Origin: Stutzerimonas decontaminans
GTDB lineage: Bacteria > Pseudomonadota > Gammaproteobacteria > Pseudomonadales > Pseudomonadaceae
Length of the DNA stretch: 64,000 nucleotides
Direction of reading: 5' to 3'
NCBI RefSeq assembly: GCF_000661915.1
Contig: NZ_CP007509.1
Location: 2,311,501-2,375,500, forward strand
Made by a program: the position numbers and the translations under genes. A model generated the notes under the pieces. The model saw only the letters and a program-made list of their open reading frames with translations, was not told the DNA's origin and searched no databases. Below are positions 16,395 to 25,824 of this stretch, piece after piece. The stretch's first letter is position 1, and every line of letters begins with the position of its first letter.

Positions 16395-18122
16395 ATGTGC
16401 AAATCCAACCGAATCGGCCCGCTGGTAGCCGCACTCCTGGTGCTAAGCGGCATGCAAGCCAGCGCCGCTGAACTCGACGTTCGTATCGAGCCGCAGAACC
16501 GGGCACTTCGCGAGAACATCGAGAATTACATCGGTGAGCTGGGCGATCGCGATGCCAACGAGTTGCTGCGCTACAGCAGGGTTGCTCAACGCCAGGCGGA
16601 GAAGGCTCTGCAAGCGCTGGGCTACTACCGCAGTAGAATCCGAACCGATGTCCGTGAAGGTGATGAGCCGACCCTGGTTTTGCGTGTGCAGACCGGTGAG
16701 CCAGTTCGCCTGCGCAACATCACCGTCCGCCTGGACGGGCCGGCAGCAGAGTTCTCCGGCTTTCGCGTCGCCCAGCGCACCCTACGGCAGGGCGATGTGC
16801 TCAATCACGGACGCTATGAGGACGTAAAGCAGCAGTTCCTCAACCAGGCCTCGCGCTATGGTTATTTCGATGGCCGCTTCACTCGCCAGCGCCTGGCGGT
16901 CGACCCGCGGGAAAACACAGCAGACGTTGAATTGGTATTCGACAGCGGTCCACGCTATCGCCTGGGCGATGTGCAGTTCGAAGGCGATGCACCGTTCGAT
17001 GACGACCTGCTCAGGCGCATGGTGCCGTTCGATGCCGATACCCCCTACGACTCCGAACTGATCGCCGAGCTTAGCCAGGCATTGCAGTCGAGTGGCTATT
17101 TCGAAGGTGTTCGCGTTGATGCCAACCCAACCAGCGCCAGTGAGCAGCGCATTCCCGTAGCGGTGGCACTCACGACGCGCAAACCGCGGACGTTCGGCCT
17201 TGGCCTGGGTTACTCGACGGATGTCGGGCCGCGTATACGAATGAACTGGACCCGACATTGGGTCAACCCACAGGGCCACAGCTACGGTGCCGAAACCGAA
17301 CTATCGGCACCGCGGCAGAACGTCGGCCTCTGGTACGACATTCCCCTTGATCCACCGCTGACCGACAAGCTGCGCTTCGTTGGGGGTTATCAGTACGAGG
17401 AGATTGCCGGTACGGACAGCCTGAGCCGCTTGCTTAAAGTCGGTCCGGAGTGGCACAGCCGCTTGCCCAGCGGCTGGTTGCGTGTGTTATCGCTGAAGTG
17501 GCAGCACGAGGAATACAAGCTTGGCGATGATTCGGGGCTGAGCACCCTGCTGATGCCTGGCATCGCCTACAGCTATCTGCGCAGCGACAATCGCATCGAT
17601 CCTGGCCACGGCTACCGTCTGCAGTTCGAAGTGGCGGCAGCCAAGTCCGGCGTGCTGTCCGATGCTGATCTGGTTCACGCCAACGTGCTGCTGCGCGGAC
17701 TCACTACGCTCGGCCAGCGCCATCGTTTTCTCGGCAGGGTGCAGCTTGGTGGCAACTGGACCGATGAATACGTCAACGTGCCGCCATCGCTGCGCTATTT
17801 CGCCGGTGGCGATCAGAGCGTGCGTGGCTACGACTATCAGAGCCTGTCGCCAACCAACTCCGACGGCGACAAGATCGGTGGTCGCTACCAGTTCGCCGTC
17901 AGCGCGGAGTACCAGTACTCGATCGCCGAGAAATGGCGCGTCGCGACCTTTGTCGACCAGGGCAATGCCTTCAACTCGCTGGAGATTCCCACGCTTAAAA
18001 GCGCCGTTGGTGTTGGCGTGCGCTGGGTTTCACCGGTCGGTCCAATCCGCGTCGACCTCGCTCATCCACTGGATAGCGAAGGCGGTGTCCGCCTGCACTT
18101 TTCCATGGGGCCTGAGCTGTGA
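16395..18122 (+). CDS. tamA: TamA, outer-membrane assembly protein of the translocation and assembly module
   Basis: A 575-residue Omp85-family protein, close to E. coli TamA (577). The signal peptide ends about residue 24 (QASA, then AEL). Three POTRA domains fill residues about 25-265 (for example LGYYRSRIRTDV, VRLRNITVRLDGP, YRLGDVQFEGDAPF), and the 16-strand barrel follows. The conserved barrel loop VRGY is visible in GGDQSVRGYDYQSLSP. With TamB it forms an envelope-spanning machine implicated in outer-membrane protein assembly and phospholipid transport. The start at 16395 is chosen because it gives the signal peptide; 50 extra codons upstream look non-coding. Its stop overlaps the tamB GTG start by 4 bases, so the two are translationally coupled. 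Confidence 0.93.
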   Translation: MCKSNRIGPLVAALLVLSGMQASAAELDVRIEPQNRALRENIENYIGELGDRDANELLRYSRVAQRQAEKALQALGYYRSRIRTDVREGDEPTLVLRVQTGEPVRLRNITVRLDGPAAEFSGFRVAQRTLRQGDVLNHGRYEDVKQQFLNQASRYGYFDGRFTRQRLAVDPRENTADVELVFDSGPRYRLGDVQFEGDAPFDDDLLRRMVPFDADTPYDSELIAELSQALQSSGYFEGVRVDANPTSASEQRIPVAVALTTRKPRTFGLGLGYSTDVGPRIRMNWTRHWVNPQGHSYGAETELSAPRQNVGLWYDIPLDPPLTDKLRFVGGYQYEEIAGTDSLSRLLKVGPEWHSRLPSGWLRVLSLKWQHEEYKLGDDSGLSTLLMPGIAYSYLRSDNRIDPGHGYRLQFEVAAAKSGVLSDADLVHANVLLRGLTTLGQRHRFLGRVQLGGNWTDEYVNVPPSLRYFAGGDQSVRGYDYQSLSPTNSDGDKIGGRYQFAVSAEYQYSIAEKWRVATFVDQGNAFNSLEIPTLKSAVGVGVRWVSPVGPIRVDLAHPLDSEGGVRLHFSMGPEL

Positions 18123-21100
18123 GGCGGATATTGCGTGGCCTAGGCTGGACATTGCTTGGGCTGGTCTTGTTGCTGGCCGTCGCGCTCGGCACGTTGCTTG
18201 GTACGTCGGCCGGCAGTCGCTGGTTGCTGACGCAGGTACCTGGTCTGACGGTCGAGGCGTTCGAAGGGCGCCTCGGCCAACGCTGGCAGGCCGATCGACT
18301 GATTTGGGAACAGGATGGCAGCCGCGTGGAGGTTCAGCAGCCCCGACTCGCCTGGTCGCCGGCTTGCCTGCTCAAACGCACCCTGTGTATCGATGAGCTG
18401 GTGACGGGGAATATCGAGCTCAATTTTCCGCCGAGCGAACCGGACCCCAACGCCGAGCCTTTCAGCCTGCCGGATATCGACCTGCCGTTGGCTTTGCAGG
18501 TAGAGCGCATCGAATTTGGGCAGGTGACGCTCAATGACGCCGAGCAATTGCGGCGCCTGCAGCTGCAGGCGAACTGGCGTGCTGACGGCCTGGATATACA
18601 GCGTCTGGATGTGCGCCGGGATGATCTCGATCTGACGCTGACCGGCCGCCTGCAACCCAGCGGTAACTGGCCGCTGCAACTGCAAGGGCAGGCTGCGTTG
18701 CAGTCTCCGGACGAACAGCCCTGGGCACTGATGATCGCCATCGAAGGGGATCTGCGCGAGCAGCTGCAGTTGCAGGTCGAGAGTCAGGGCTACCTGCAGG
18801 GCAGCCTCAGCGGTCATTTGCGTGCACTAGACGAGCAGCTGCCTGCGACCGTCAGGCTGAATGCGGACGGTTTCAAGGCGCTGCCTGATCTGCCGGAAAC
18901 CTTGCGCCTGGATGATCTGGAGCTGACGGCGAGCGGCAATATGCAGGACGGCTATCGTCTGCTTGGCACCACCCGTTTACCGGGAGATGGCGGCGCCGTG
19001 CGGGTCGCGCTCGAAGGTATCGTCAGCACCACCGGCGCGCAGATCGCCATGCTGGAATTGGACGCCGGCCAACAGCGTCACGTACGCCTGACTGGTGATA
19101 TCGACTGGCAGAACGGCTTGGCCGCGAACGCCGATCTGCTCTGGCGCGATTTCCCCTGGCGGCGCCTGTATCCAGAGATCGAAGAGCCACCGGTAACGCT
19201 GCGCGAACTCAAGGCACAAATTCAGTACGAGGATGGCAACTACCTCGGTAACTTCGAATCAGCCATGACCGGTCCGGCTGGGGACTTCACGCTGAACAGC
19301 CCGGTCAGCGGTAATCTCGAGGCGGTCCACCTGCCGCAACTGGAACTGCGAGCCGGGCAGGGGAGTGCCACGGGTTCGGTCAGCATCGGGTTCGCCGATG
19401 GCATCGACTGGAAAGCCGATCTGGCCCTGAGCGATCTCGATCCGGCGTACTGGCTGGCGGAGTTGCCGGGCAACCTCGGCGGCACGTTGCAAAGCCAGGG
19501 TGGCTTGCGCGACGAGCGCCTGCAGGCCGAGGCGCGCCTCGATATAAAAGGCCGCCTGCGTGGGCAGAACACAAGTCTCCAGTTGCAGGCCAGCGGCGAG
19601 GGCGAGCGTTGGAACCTACCGCTCATCGACCTGCGCATGGGCGACAACCGTGTGCACGGTGAGGGCGTCTGGGCGCAAACACTGGACGGGCGAGTGCAGC
19701 TGGAATTGCGCCGCCTGGCGCAGCTTTGGCCGGGTCTTCGCGGCCAACTGAACGGTAAGGTGACATTGGGGGGCACAGCTGCGGCGCCCAGCGGCCAGGT
19801 CGAGCTCGATGGGCGCAATCTCGCTTACCAGGACAATCGACTGCGTCGCCTCCGTGTCCAGGGGCAGCTATCCGACGGTGAGCGCGGCCATTTGGTGCTC
19901 AACGCGGAACGCATTCGTGCCGGTGAGACCGATCTTGGCGCTCTACAGGTCAGGGCGGAAGGCACAGCGGATAAGCATCAGGCTGACTTGCAGCTGCAGG
20001 GCCCGCTGCTCGACCTGGCGCTGGCCTTCGACGGTGGTCTGCGTGGTGATGATTGGATCGGACGTTTGCTGCGTGGCGAGCTCAGTGCGGAGCAGCAGAA
20101 CTGGGCATTGCAACGACCGGCTACGCTGCAGCGCTTCGCCGACGGCCGGCTGGAGCTCGGCGCGCATTGCTGGCTCTCCGGCCCAGCCAGCCTCTGCGCC
20201 GAAGATCAGCGCATCATGCCTGATCCACGGATTCGTTACCGGCTGCGCGACTTCGCACTGCAGTCCCTGGCCGAATACCTGCCCGATGACTTTCGCTGGC
20301 AGGGTGAACTGAATGCGGATATCGAACTGGATATTCCCGCCAGCGGTCCCAACGGTCGCGTTCAGGTTGATGCCGGGCCCGGCGTGCTGCGCATCCGTGA
20401 CGCGGATGAATGGCATGACTTCCCGTACCAGACGCTTGTGCTCAACAGCCGCCTGCTGCCTGAGCGGATCGATAGCGAGCTGCGCTTCCAGGGTGGAGAG
20501 CTGGGTGATCTCGACGTGCAGGTGCGCATCGATCCGCGCCCGGAAAACAAGCCAATCAATGGCGAGTTTCGCCTAAGCGGCTTCGATCTCGCCGTAGCGC
20601 GGCCGTTCGTGCCGATGGTGGAGCGCTTGCGGGGCCAGCTGAACGGCAGCGGGCAGCTCTCCGGCAGCCTTCAGCAACCGACCCTCAACGGCCAATTACT
20701 GCTCAGTGGTGGCGAAATAGCCGGCAGCGAGCTGCCGACGACATTCGAGAACCTTCGCGTGCGCATGCTGATCGAAGGTGAGCGGCTGAGCATCGACGGC
20801 GATTGGCGCGCCGGCGATCAAGGGCGCGGCAATCTGAGCGGCACGCTGGATTGGCGCGATGCGCTGGACCTGGACCTGGCCATAAAAGGCAGTCGCTTGC
20901 CCTTGGTGGTCGAGCCCTACGCGGATCTCGAAGTCGAGCCCGATCTGCGTATCGTGCTGAGCGGCCAGGACCTCGCCGTCAGTGGGCGGGTTGCAGTGCC
21001 GCGGGGTGCAATCACCGTCCGCGAGCTGCCGCCGACGACGGTCAGGGTCTCGGAAGACACGGTCATCGTTGGCCGCGAGGCCGAAGAACCGGCTACGCCG

Positions 21101-21799
21101 CTGGCGGTGAAAATGGACATCGATGTCGAGGTGGGGCAGGATCGTCTGCGCTTCACCGGTTTCGGCCTGACTGCCGATCTCGCCGGGTATCTGCACATCG
21201 GCGACAACCTCGATGCACGGGGCGAGCTGCAGCTGAAGAACGGCCGCTACCGCGCCTATGGCCAACGGTTGACCATCCGCCGTGCCGAGTTGCTGTTTAC
21301 TGGCCTGATCAGCCAACCGTTCCTCAATATCGAAGCGATACGTCGAATCGAGGCGGAGAATGTTGTAGCCGGCCTGCGCATTACCGGCAGTGCCGAGCAG
21401 CCGCGGATCGATGTGTTTTCCGAGCCGGCCATGAGTCAGGAGCAGGCGCTGGCCTATCTGGTGCTAGGCAGGCCGTTGGGTGCGGACACTGGCGATAGCA
21501 ACCTGTTGGCGCAGGCGGCGCTGGGTCTCGGCCTGGCCGGCAGTTCATCCATCACCGGTGGGCTGGCGCAACGCCTGGGGATCCAGGATTTCCAGCTGGA
21601 CACCGAGGGCACCGGAGCCGGTACAAGCGTGGTCGCCACCGGACGCCTGACCGAACGGCTGGCATTGCGCTATGGCGTCGGCGTATTCGAGCCATCGAAC
21701 ACCATCGCGCTGCGCTATCAACTGACCCGCCGGATCTTCCTCGAAGCGGCCAGCGGCCTGGCCAGCTCCCTGGACGTGTTCTACCGCCGCGATTTCTGA
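18119..21799 (+). CDS. tamB: TamB, inner-membrane anchored partner of TamA
   Basis: A 1226-residue AsmA-like/DUF490 protein, close to E. coli TamB (1259). It starts with GTG inside the tamA stop (GTGA overlap). An N-terminal membrane anchor (GWTLLGLVLLLAVALGTLLG) is followed by a long repetitive beta-rich region that forms a hydrophobic groove, and by the conserved C-terminal domain: RAELLFTGLISQPFLNIEA, SEPAMSQEQALAYLVLGRP and the closing RYQLTRRIFLEAASG. TamB bridges the periplasm to TamA and is implicated in lipid transport to the outer membrane. No odd truncation is seen. Confidence 0.94.
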   Translation: MRRILRGLGWTLLGLVLLLAVALGTLLGTSAGSRWLLTQVPGLTVEAFEGRLGQRWQADRLIWEQDGSRVEVQQPRLAWSPACLLKRTLCIDELVTGNIELNFPPSEPDPNAEPFSLPDIDLPLALQVERIEFGQVTLNDAEQLRRLQLQANWRADGLDIQRLDVRRDDLDLTLTGRLQPSGNWPLQLQGQAALQSPDEQPWALMIAIEGDLREQLQLQVESQGYLQGSLSGHLRALDEQLPATVRLNADGFKALPDLPETLRLDDLELTASGNMQDGYRLLGTTRLPGDGGAVRVALEGIVSTTGAQIAMLELDAGQQRHVRLTGDIDWQNGLAANADLLWRDFPWRRLYPEIEEPPVTLRELKAQIQYEDGNYLGNFESAMTGPAGDFTLNSPVSGNLEAVHLPQLELRAGQGSATGSVSIGFADGIDWKADLALSDLDPAYWLAELPGNLGGTLQSQGGLRDERLQAEARLDIKGRLRGQNTSLQLQASGEGERWNLPLIDLRMGDNRVHGEGVWAQTLDGRVQLELRRLAQLWPGLRGQLNGKVTLGGTAAAPSGQVELDGRNLAYQDNRLRRLRVQGQLSDGERGHLVLNAERIRAGETDLGALQVRAEGTADKHQADLQLQGPLLDLALAFDGGLRGDDWIGRLLRGELSAEQQNWALQRPATLQRFADGRLELGAHCWLSGPASLCAEDQRIMPDPRIRYRLRDFALQSLAEYLPDDFRWQGELNADIELDIPASGPNGRVQVDAGPGVLRIRDADEWHDFPYQTLVLNSRLLPERIDSELRFQGGELGDLDVQVRIDPRPENKPINGEFRLSGFDLAVARPFVPMVERLRGQLNGSGQLSGSLQQPTLNGQLLLSGGEIAGSELPTTFENLRVRMLIEGERLSIDGDWRAGDQGRGNLSGTLDWRDALDLDLAIKGSRLPLVVEPYADLEVEPDLRIVLSGQDLAVSGRVAVPRGAITVRELPPTTVRVSEDTVIVGREAEEPATPLAVKMDIDVEVGQDRLRFTGFGLTADLAGYLHIGDNLDARGELQLKNGRYRAYGQRLTIRRAELLFTGLISQPFLNIEAIRRIEAENVVAGLRITGSAEQPRIDVFSEPAMSQEQALAYLVLGRPLGADTGDSNLLAQAALGLGLAGSSSITGGLAQRLGIQDFQLDTEGTGAGTSVVATGRLTERLALRYGVGVFEPSNTIALRYQLTRRIFLEAASGLASSLDVFYRRDF

Positions 21800-22286
21800 C
21801 CGATCCCATGCACTGGCTGGTGCGCGCGCGCGGTTGCACCAACTCGACGCCATATCGCCATCGCACTGATGAGTGCACCAAAGCGCATCAAGCACGACTG
21901 GCAAGCGCACCAGAGTGGGCTACGCTGATTTCGCTTTCCGCGCCGTTCGTTCTTTGCTGGGGGCGAGTTGCCAGGGTTTGACCGTTCGGTCTGCTTTCTC
22001 GTCGATTCGATCATTGAATCTGGCGCGATTGCCCTGAGCCCAACGAGCGAATGCAGTGGTAGCATCCACGCTTCCGACCGTCGCGGTTATAACCGCGCAA
22101 CGCTCTAGCACGAGTCTTGCAATGCGCCTGCCGACCTCGGCGCTGCGTAAGGCTCCAGAGGCGGATTGGAATCGTCGTTACCCGGTCGCTGAAAAACCAC
22201 CGCCACAAGCGTCATGTTTTTCAACGACTCGAAGGTAGCGCGACCCTAACGCGAGGGAACTCGCTTATAAGAAATAAGGTGCTCGA
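21800..22286. other. Intergenic region with a 16-bp perfect palindrome
   Basis: A 487-nt gap between tamB and the amino-acid symporter. No plausible gene is seen; short frames on both strands lack ribosome sites. The only clear structure is cgcggttataaccgcg at 22082-22097, a perfect 16-bp palindrome about 190 bp before the symporter start, which may be an operator or a promoter-proximal element. Confidence 0.5.
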
Positions 22287-23630
22287 ATGGAATTTCTGAA
22301 CAACCTCGTAAATAGCGTCAATGGCCTCGTCTGGGGCCCGCCCATGCTGGTGCTGATCCTTGGCACCGGTCTGTTCCTGATGATCTTCCTCAAGTTCATG
22401 CCATTGACACGCATCCCGACCGGCTTTGCGCTGATGTGGGGTGGACGTACCAAGGGCGACGAAGCAACGGGCGAGATCAGTCCGTTCCAGGCACTGATGA
22501 CCTCGCTGGCGGCAACCGTTGGTACCGGCAACATTGCCGGTGTGGCCACCGCGATCTTCCTCGGCGGCCCGGGTGCGTTGTTCTGGATGTGGTGCACTGC
22601 GCTGGTCGGTATGGCCACCAAGTACTGCGAAGTCGTGCTGGCAGTTCACTACCGCGAGAAGGACGACCGAGGCGAGCATGTCGGCGGTCCGATGTATGCC
22701 ATCAAGAACGGCCTGGGCAAGAAGTGGGTCTGGCTGGGAACGGCCTTCGCCATCTTCGGCGGTCTGGCGGGCTTCGGCATCGGCAACATGGTGCAGGTCA
22801 ACAGCATGGCCCACGCCCTGGAAACCACCTTCTCGGTACCGTTGTGGGCGACAGGCCTGGTCACCATGGTGATCGTCGGCCTGGTGATCCTGGGTGGTAT
22901 CCGCCGCATCGGCGTGGTGGCTGCATCGCTCGTTCCGTTTATGTGCCTGGCCTACCTGATCGCCGCTGCGGTGGTGCTGGTAGTGAATGTCTCTGCAATT
23001 CCGGCAGCATTCGACCTGATCTTCACCCACGCCTTCACCCCGATCGCTGCCACCGGCGGCTTCGCCGGTGCTGCGGTCATGGCGGCAATTCGCTTTGGTG
23101 TCGCCCGCGGCATCTTCTCCAACGAGGCGGGCCTCGGCACGGCCGGTATCGCCCAGGCTGCTGGCACCACCACCAGTTCGGTACGCTCGGGCATGATCGG
23201 CATGCTGGGGACGTTCATCGACACCATCATCGTCTGCTCGATGACCGGTCTGGCGATCATCTGCACTGGCGTCTGGACCAGCGGCGAAAGTGGGGCCGCA
23301 CTGTCCGCAGCGGCCTTCGAATCAGCCATGCCAGGTATCGGTGGCATCATCCTGACCATCGCCCTGGTGGTCTTCGCCTTCACTACCATCCTCGGCTGGA
23401 GCTATTTCGGTGAGAAGTGCTGGGAGTTTCTGGTCGGCACCCGGGCCATTTGGCCGTTTCGAGTGATCTGGGTACTGGCCGTGCCGTTCGGTGCCATCGC
23501 TCAACTCGACTTCGCCTGGCTACTCGCCGATACGCTCAACGGTCTGATGGCGATCCCCAATCTGATCTCGCTGCTGCTGCTGAGTCCGGTGGTGGTCAAG
23601 CTGACCAAGGAATATTTCGCACGTAGTTGA
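22287..23630 (+). CDS. AGCS-family alanine/glycine:sodium symporter
   Basis: A 447-residue inner-membrane transporter of the alanine-or-glycine:cation symporter family (DagA/AlsT/AgcS). Family signatures are SLAATVGTGNIAGVATAIFLGGPGA (split here for length; the GTGNIAGVATAI core is at about residues 76-87), KYCEVVLAVHYRE, GGPMYAIKNGLG, RGIFSNEAGLGTAGIAQ and VFAFTTILGWSYFGEKC. About ten hydrophobic helices are visible. It imports L- or D-alanine or glycine with sodium (family knowledge). It is a single gene preceded by a long leader containing a palindrome and followed by a strong terminator. Confidence 0.93.
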   Translation: MEFLNNLVNSVNGLVWGPPMLVLILGTGLFLMIFLKFMPLTRIPTGFALMWGGRTKGDEATGEISPFQALMTSLAATVGTGNIAGVATAIFLGGPGALFWMWCTALVGMATKYCEVVLAVHYREKDDRGEHVGGPMYAIKNGLGKKWVWLGTAFAIFGGLAGFGIGNMVQVNSMAHALETTFSVPLWATGLVTMVIVGLVILGGIRRIGVVAASLVPFMCLAYLIAAAVVLVVNVSAIPAAFDLIFTHAFTPIAATGGFAGAAVMAAIRFGVARGIFSNEAGLGTAGIAQAAGTTTSSVRSGMIGMLGTFIDTIIVCSMTGLAIICTGVWTSGESGAALSAAAFESAMPGIGGIILTIALVVFAFTTILGWSYFGEKCWEFLVGTRAIWPFRVIWVLAVPFGAIAQLDFAWLLADTLNGLMAIPNLISLLLLSPVVVKLTKEYFARS

Positions 23631-23652
23631 TGTCCGATATCGGCCATCTTCC

Positions 23653-23688
23653 AAAGCCGTGGGGCTGATGAGGTTCCACGGCTTTTTT
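23653..23688 (+). terminator. Intrinsic terminator of the symporter gene
   Basis: A perfect 10-bp stem (aaagccgtgg / ccacggcttt) with a 13-nt loop is followed by further T residues, 22 nt after the symporter stop and upstream of tpx. Confidence 0.9.
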
Positions 23689-23716
23689 CTGCCTCTGTGT
23701 ATCAAGGAGACAAGTA

Positions 23717-24217
23717 ATGACTGAAATCACTCTGAAAGGCGCGCCCGTCCAGGTAGCCGGTGACTTCCCGCAAGTCGGCCAGCAGGCCAAGGCATTCAGC
23801 CTGGTTGGCGCGGATCTCGCCGATGTCGAACTCTCGGCGTTCGCCGGCAAGCGCAAGATCCTCAATATTTTCCCGAGCATCGATACCCCGACCTGTGCCA
23901 CTTCGGTGCGCAAGTTCAATACCCAGGCCAATGCACTGGCGAATACCGTGGTGCTTTGTATTTCCGCCGACCTGCCGTTCGCGCAGAAGCGCTTCTGCGG
24001 CGCTGAGGGGCTGGAAAATGTGGTCAACCTGTCGACCATGCGCGGCGCCGAGTTTCTCGTGAACTATGGCGTGGCCATTGCCAGCGGCCCTCTGGCAGGT
24101 GTTGCAGCGCGTGCAGTTGTCGTGCTGGACGAGCAGGATCGCGTGCTGCATAGCGAACTGGTCAGCGAGATTGGCAGCGAGCCGAACTACGAGGCGGCAA
24201 TCGCTTCGCTCAGCTGA
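23717..24217 (+). CDS. tpx: Thiol peroxidase (atypical 2-Cys peroxiredoxin)
   Basis: A 166-residue Tpx, the standard length. It reduces hydrogen peroxide and alkyl peroxides using thioredoxin. The peroxidatic cysteine is Cys60 in [17 protein letters not shown] and the resolving cysteine is Cys94 in QKRFCGAEG. The family start [17 protein letters not shown] is present. An additional Cys81 is seen. It has its own AAGGAGAC ribosome site and lies between two strong terminators, so it is monocistronic. Confidence 0.96.
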   Translation: MTEITLKGAPVQVAGDFPQVGQQAKAFSLVGADLADVELSAFAGKRKILNIFPSIDTPTCATSVRKFNTQANALANTVVLCISADLPFAQKRFCGAEGLENVVNLSTMRGAEFLVNYGVAIASGPLAGVAARAVVVLDEQDRVLHSELVSEIGSEPNYEAAIASLS

Positions 24218-24242
24218 GTCTACGGACTAGCAACACCCAGAC

Positions 24243-24278
24243 GGCGAGCTGCTCATCCGAGCACTCGCCTTTTGTTTT
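24243..24278 (+). terminator. Intrinsic terminator of tpx
   Basis: A two-part stem (ggcgag with ctcgcc, and inside it tgctc with gagca, one bulged base) is followed by ttttgtttt, 25 nt after the tpx stop. Confidence 0.85.
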
Positions 24279-24410
24279 CTGGCGGCAGAAAACCATCAAC
24301 AGCCGACCAACCGCTTGTCAGCGTCAATTAGCGCAATCCCTCGCCGGCAACTAATTTCAACCACGCCACCCGCCTCAGGAGTTCCGGGTGTGTGGAGAAG
24401 TCTGCAGAAG

Positions 24411-24425
24411 TGGCAAATAGGCAGC
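24411..24425 (+). promoter_or_regulatory. Weak sigma-54-like promoter candidate
   Basis: TGGCA followed at the right distance by GC gives the invariant GG-N10-GC spacing of sigma-54 promoters, about 50 nt before the next start codon. The -12 element lacks the usual TT before GC, so this is a low-confidence call. The rest of the 259-nt gap shows only the tpx terminator. Confidence 0.2.
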
Positions 24426-24476
24426 TTTTCAAAAATCTTTTCGCGCAGCTGCTGTCATAGCGCTGATGCCCATTGA

Positions 24477-25721
24477 ATGGATTCACTTATGCCTACTTCA
24501 GATATCAAGAGAATTGGCGTTTCCGGAACCGGAATGATCGCCCACGGTTTTGTGCGGTTGATCAGGAACCACTATCCGGACATGCAAATATCCCGCGTCC
24601 TGACCCGCCGCCCGCTTTCCTCGATGGCTGACTTTCCGCTTGCGGATGTACTCACCAATTCGTTGGACGAGTTGATCGACCACTCCGATCTTATCGTCGA
24701 ATGCAGCGGTGACGTGTTCCACGGAACATCCGTCATCGAGCGCGCCTTCGAAGCCGGGTTGCCGGTTGTCACAGTCAACGCCGAACTGCAGGTGACCACC
24801 GGCTCGTATCTGGCCGGGAAAGGGTTCATCACCGAAGCGGAGGGCGATCAGCCGGGGTCGCTTGCCGCGTTGCGTGAAGACGCGCTGCAGATGGGCTTCG
24901 AGCCGCTGGTATACGGCAATATGAAGGGCTACCTGAACCATGATCCTTCTCCTGAGGACATGGTGTATTGGGCCAACCGCCAGGGCATCAGCGTCGACCA
25001 GACCACCTCATTCACCGATGGCACCAAGGTGCAGATCGAGCAGGTGATCATCGGCAACGGTCTCGGCGCGACCATCACCCGTCAGGGCATGGAAGGGTTG
25101 GCTTCGACCAATCTGGACGATAGCGCCAGTCTGCTAGGCATGATGGCCGAGCGGGTAGGGCAGCCGATCGTCGATTACGTCATTCCTTCCGGCTATCCGG
25201 CCGGTGGCGTGTTTCTGGTCGGCAAGCACGACGAGGATCAGGCACGGGCCATCGAGTACTTCAAACTTGGCCGTGGCCCGTTTTACACCTTGGTGCGTCC
25301 ATTCCATCTCTGCTCGCTCGAGGTTGGCAAGACTGTGCGCCGCGTACTGAACGGCGGCGGCGTGCTGCTCAACAACTCCACTGAACCGACCCTTGGCGTT
25401 GCCGCCATTGCCAAGCGCGCAATGAAGCCTGGCGAACTGATCGAGCGCGGCATCGGTGGTTTCCAGTTCCGCGGCGAGGCGATCAAACTGGCCCAGCATC
25501 CGGATCACGTCCCTATCGGGCTGCTGCGCAAGACTGCTCTCAAGCGCGCTGTCGAGCCGGGCCAGATCATTACCTTCGACGACATCGACATCCTGCCAAG
25601 CCGCGCGCTGGATATCGTCATGGAACAGCGCAAGCCGCGCCTGATCGAGGTTGAGAACAGTTCTTCAAATTGGGCTGCACCGGGCATCAATACGATGGGA
25701 ATGCTTGCTTTCGGAGGCTGA
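24477..25721 (+). CDS. SAF-domain protein with homoserine-dehydrogenase-like NAD(P)-binding domain
   Basis: A 414-residue protein, or 410 if the in-frame ATG at 24489 is used; neither has a strong ribosome site. Residues about 10-130 form a Rossmann domain of the homoserine dehydrogenase N-terminal type (IGVSGTGMIAHGFVRLI, SDLIVECSGDVFHGTSV, AGLPVVTVNAELQV). The C-terminal part (about 325-395) is a SAF domain, as in antifreeze proteins, sialic acid synthase and flagellar FlgA (LIERGIGGFQFRGEA, PIGLLRKTALKRAVEPGQII). Members of this family occur in sugar-acid and polysaccharide contexts, but the reaction here is unknown. It stands alone between two terminators with a convergent flippase gene downstream. 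No function is assigned beyond a likely NAD(P)-dependent oxidoreductase. Confidence 0.8.
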   Translation: MDSLMPTSDIKRIGVSGTGMIAHGFVRLIRNHYPDMQISRVLTRRPLSSMADFPLADVLTNSLDELIDHSDLIVECSGDVFHGTSVIERAFEAGLPVVTVNAELQVTTGSYLAGKGFITEAEGDQPGSLAALREDALQMGFEPLVYGNMKGYLNHDPSPEDMVYWANRQGISVDQTTSFTDGTKVQIEQVIIGNGLGATITRQGMEGLASTNLDDSASLLGMMAERVGQPIVDYVIPSGYPAGGVFLVGKHDEDQARAIEYFKLGRGPFYTLVRPFHLCSLEVGKTVRRVLNGGGVLLNNSTEPTLGVAAIAKRAMKPGELIERGIGGFQFRGEAIKLAQHPDHVPIGLLRKTALKRAVEPGQIITFDDIDILPSRALDIVMEQRKPRLIEVENSSSNWAAPGINTMGMLAFGG

Positions 25722-25734
25722 GCGTCGCGTCAAC

Positions 25735-25770
25735 AAAAAGGCCGCTGTCATCAGTCAGCGGCCTTTTTTT
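25735..25770. terminator. Bidirectional intrinsic terminator
   Basis: A stem of aaaaaggccgctg with cagcggccttttt around an 8-nt loop has a T-tract on the plus strand and an A-tract before it that becomes a T-tract on the minus strand. It serves the SAF-domain gene and the convergent MurJ-like gene. Confidence 0.92.
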
Positions 25771-25824
25771 GTGTTGCGTTTTATGGGTATCTAACGCGGC
25801 GACTAGGTAATCGTCTCCGCAGCG

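Noticed and set aside
24455..24468. A further copy of the gluconate operator core before the SAF-domain gene
   Set aside because: Only about 10 of 14 positions match and the dyad symmetry is lost; likely chance.
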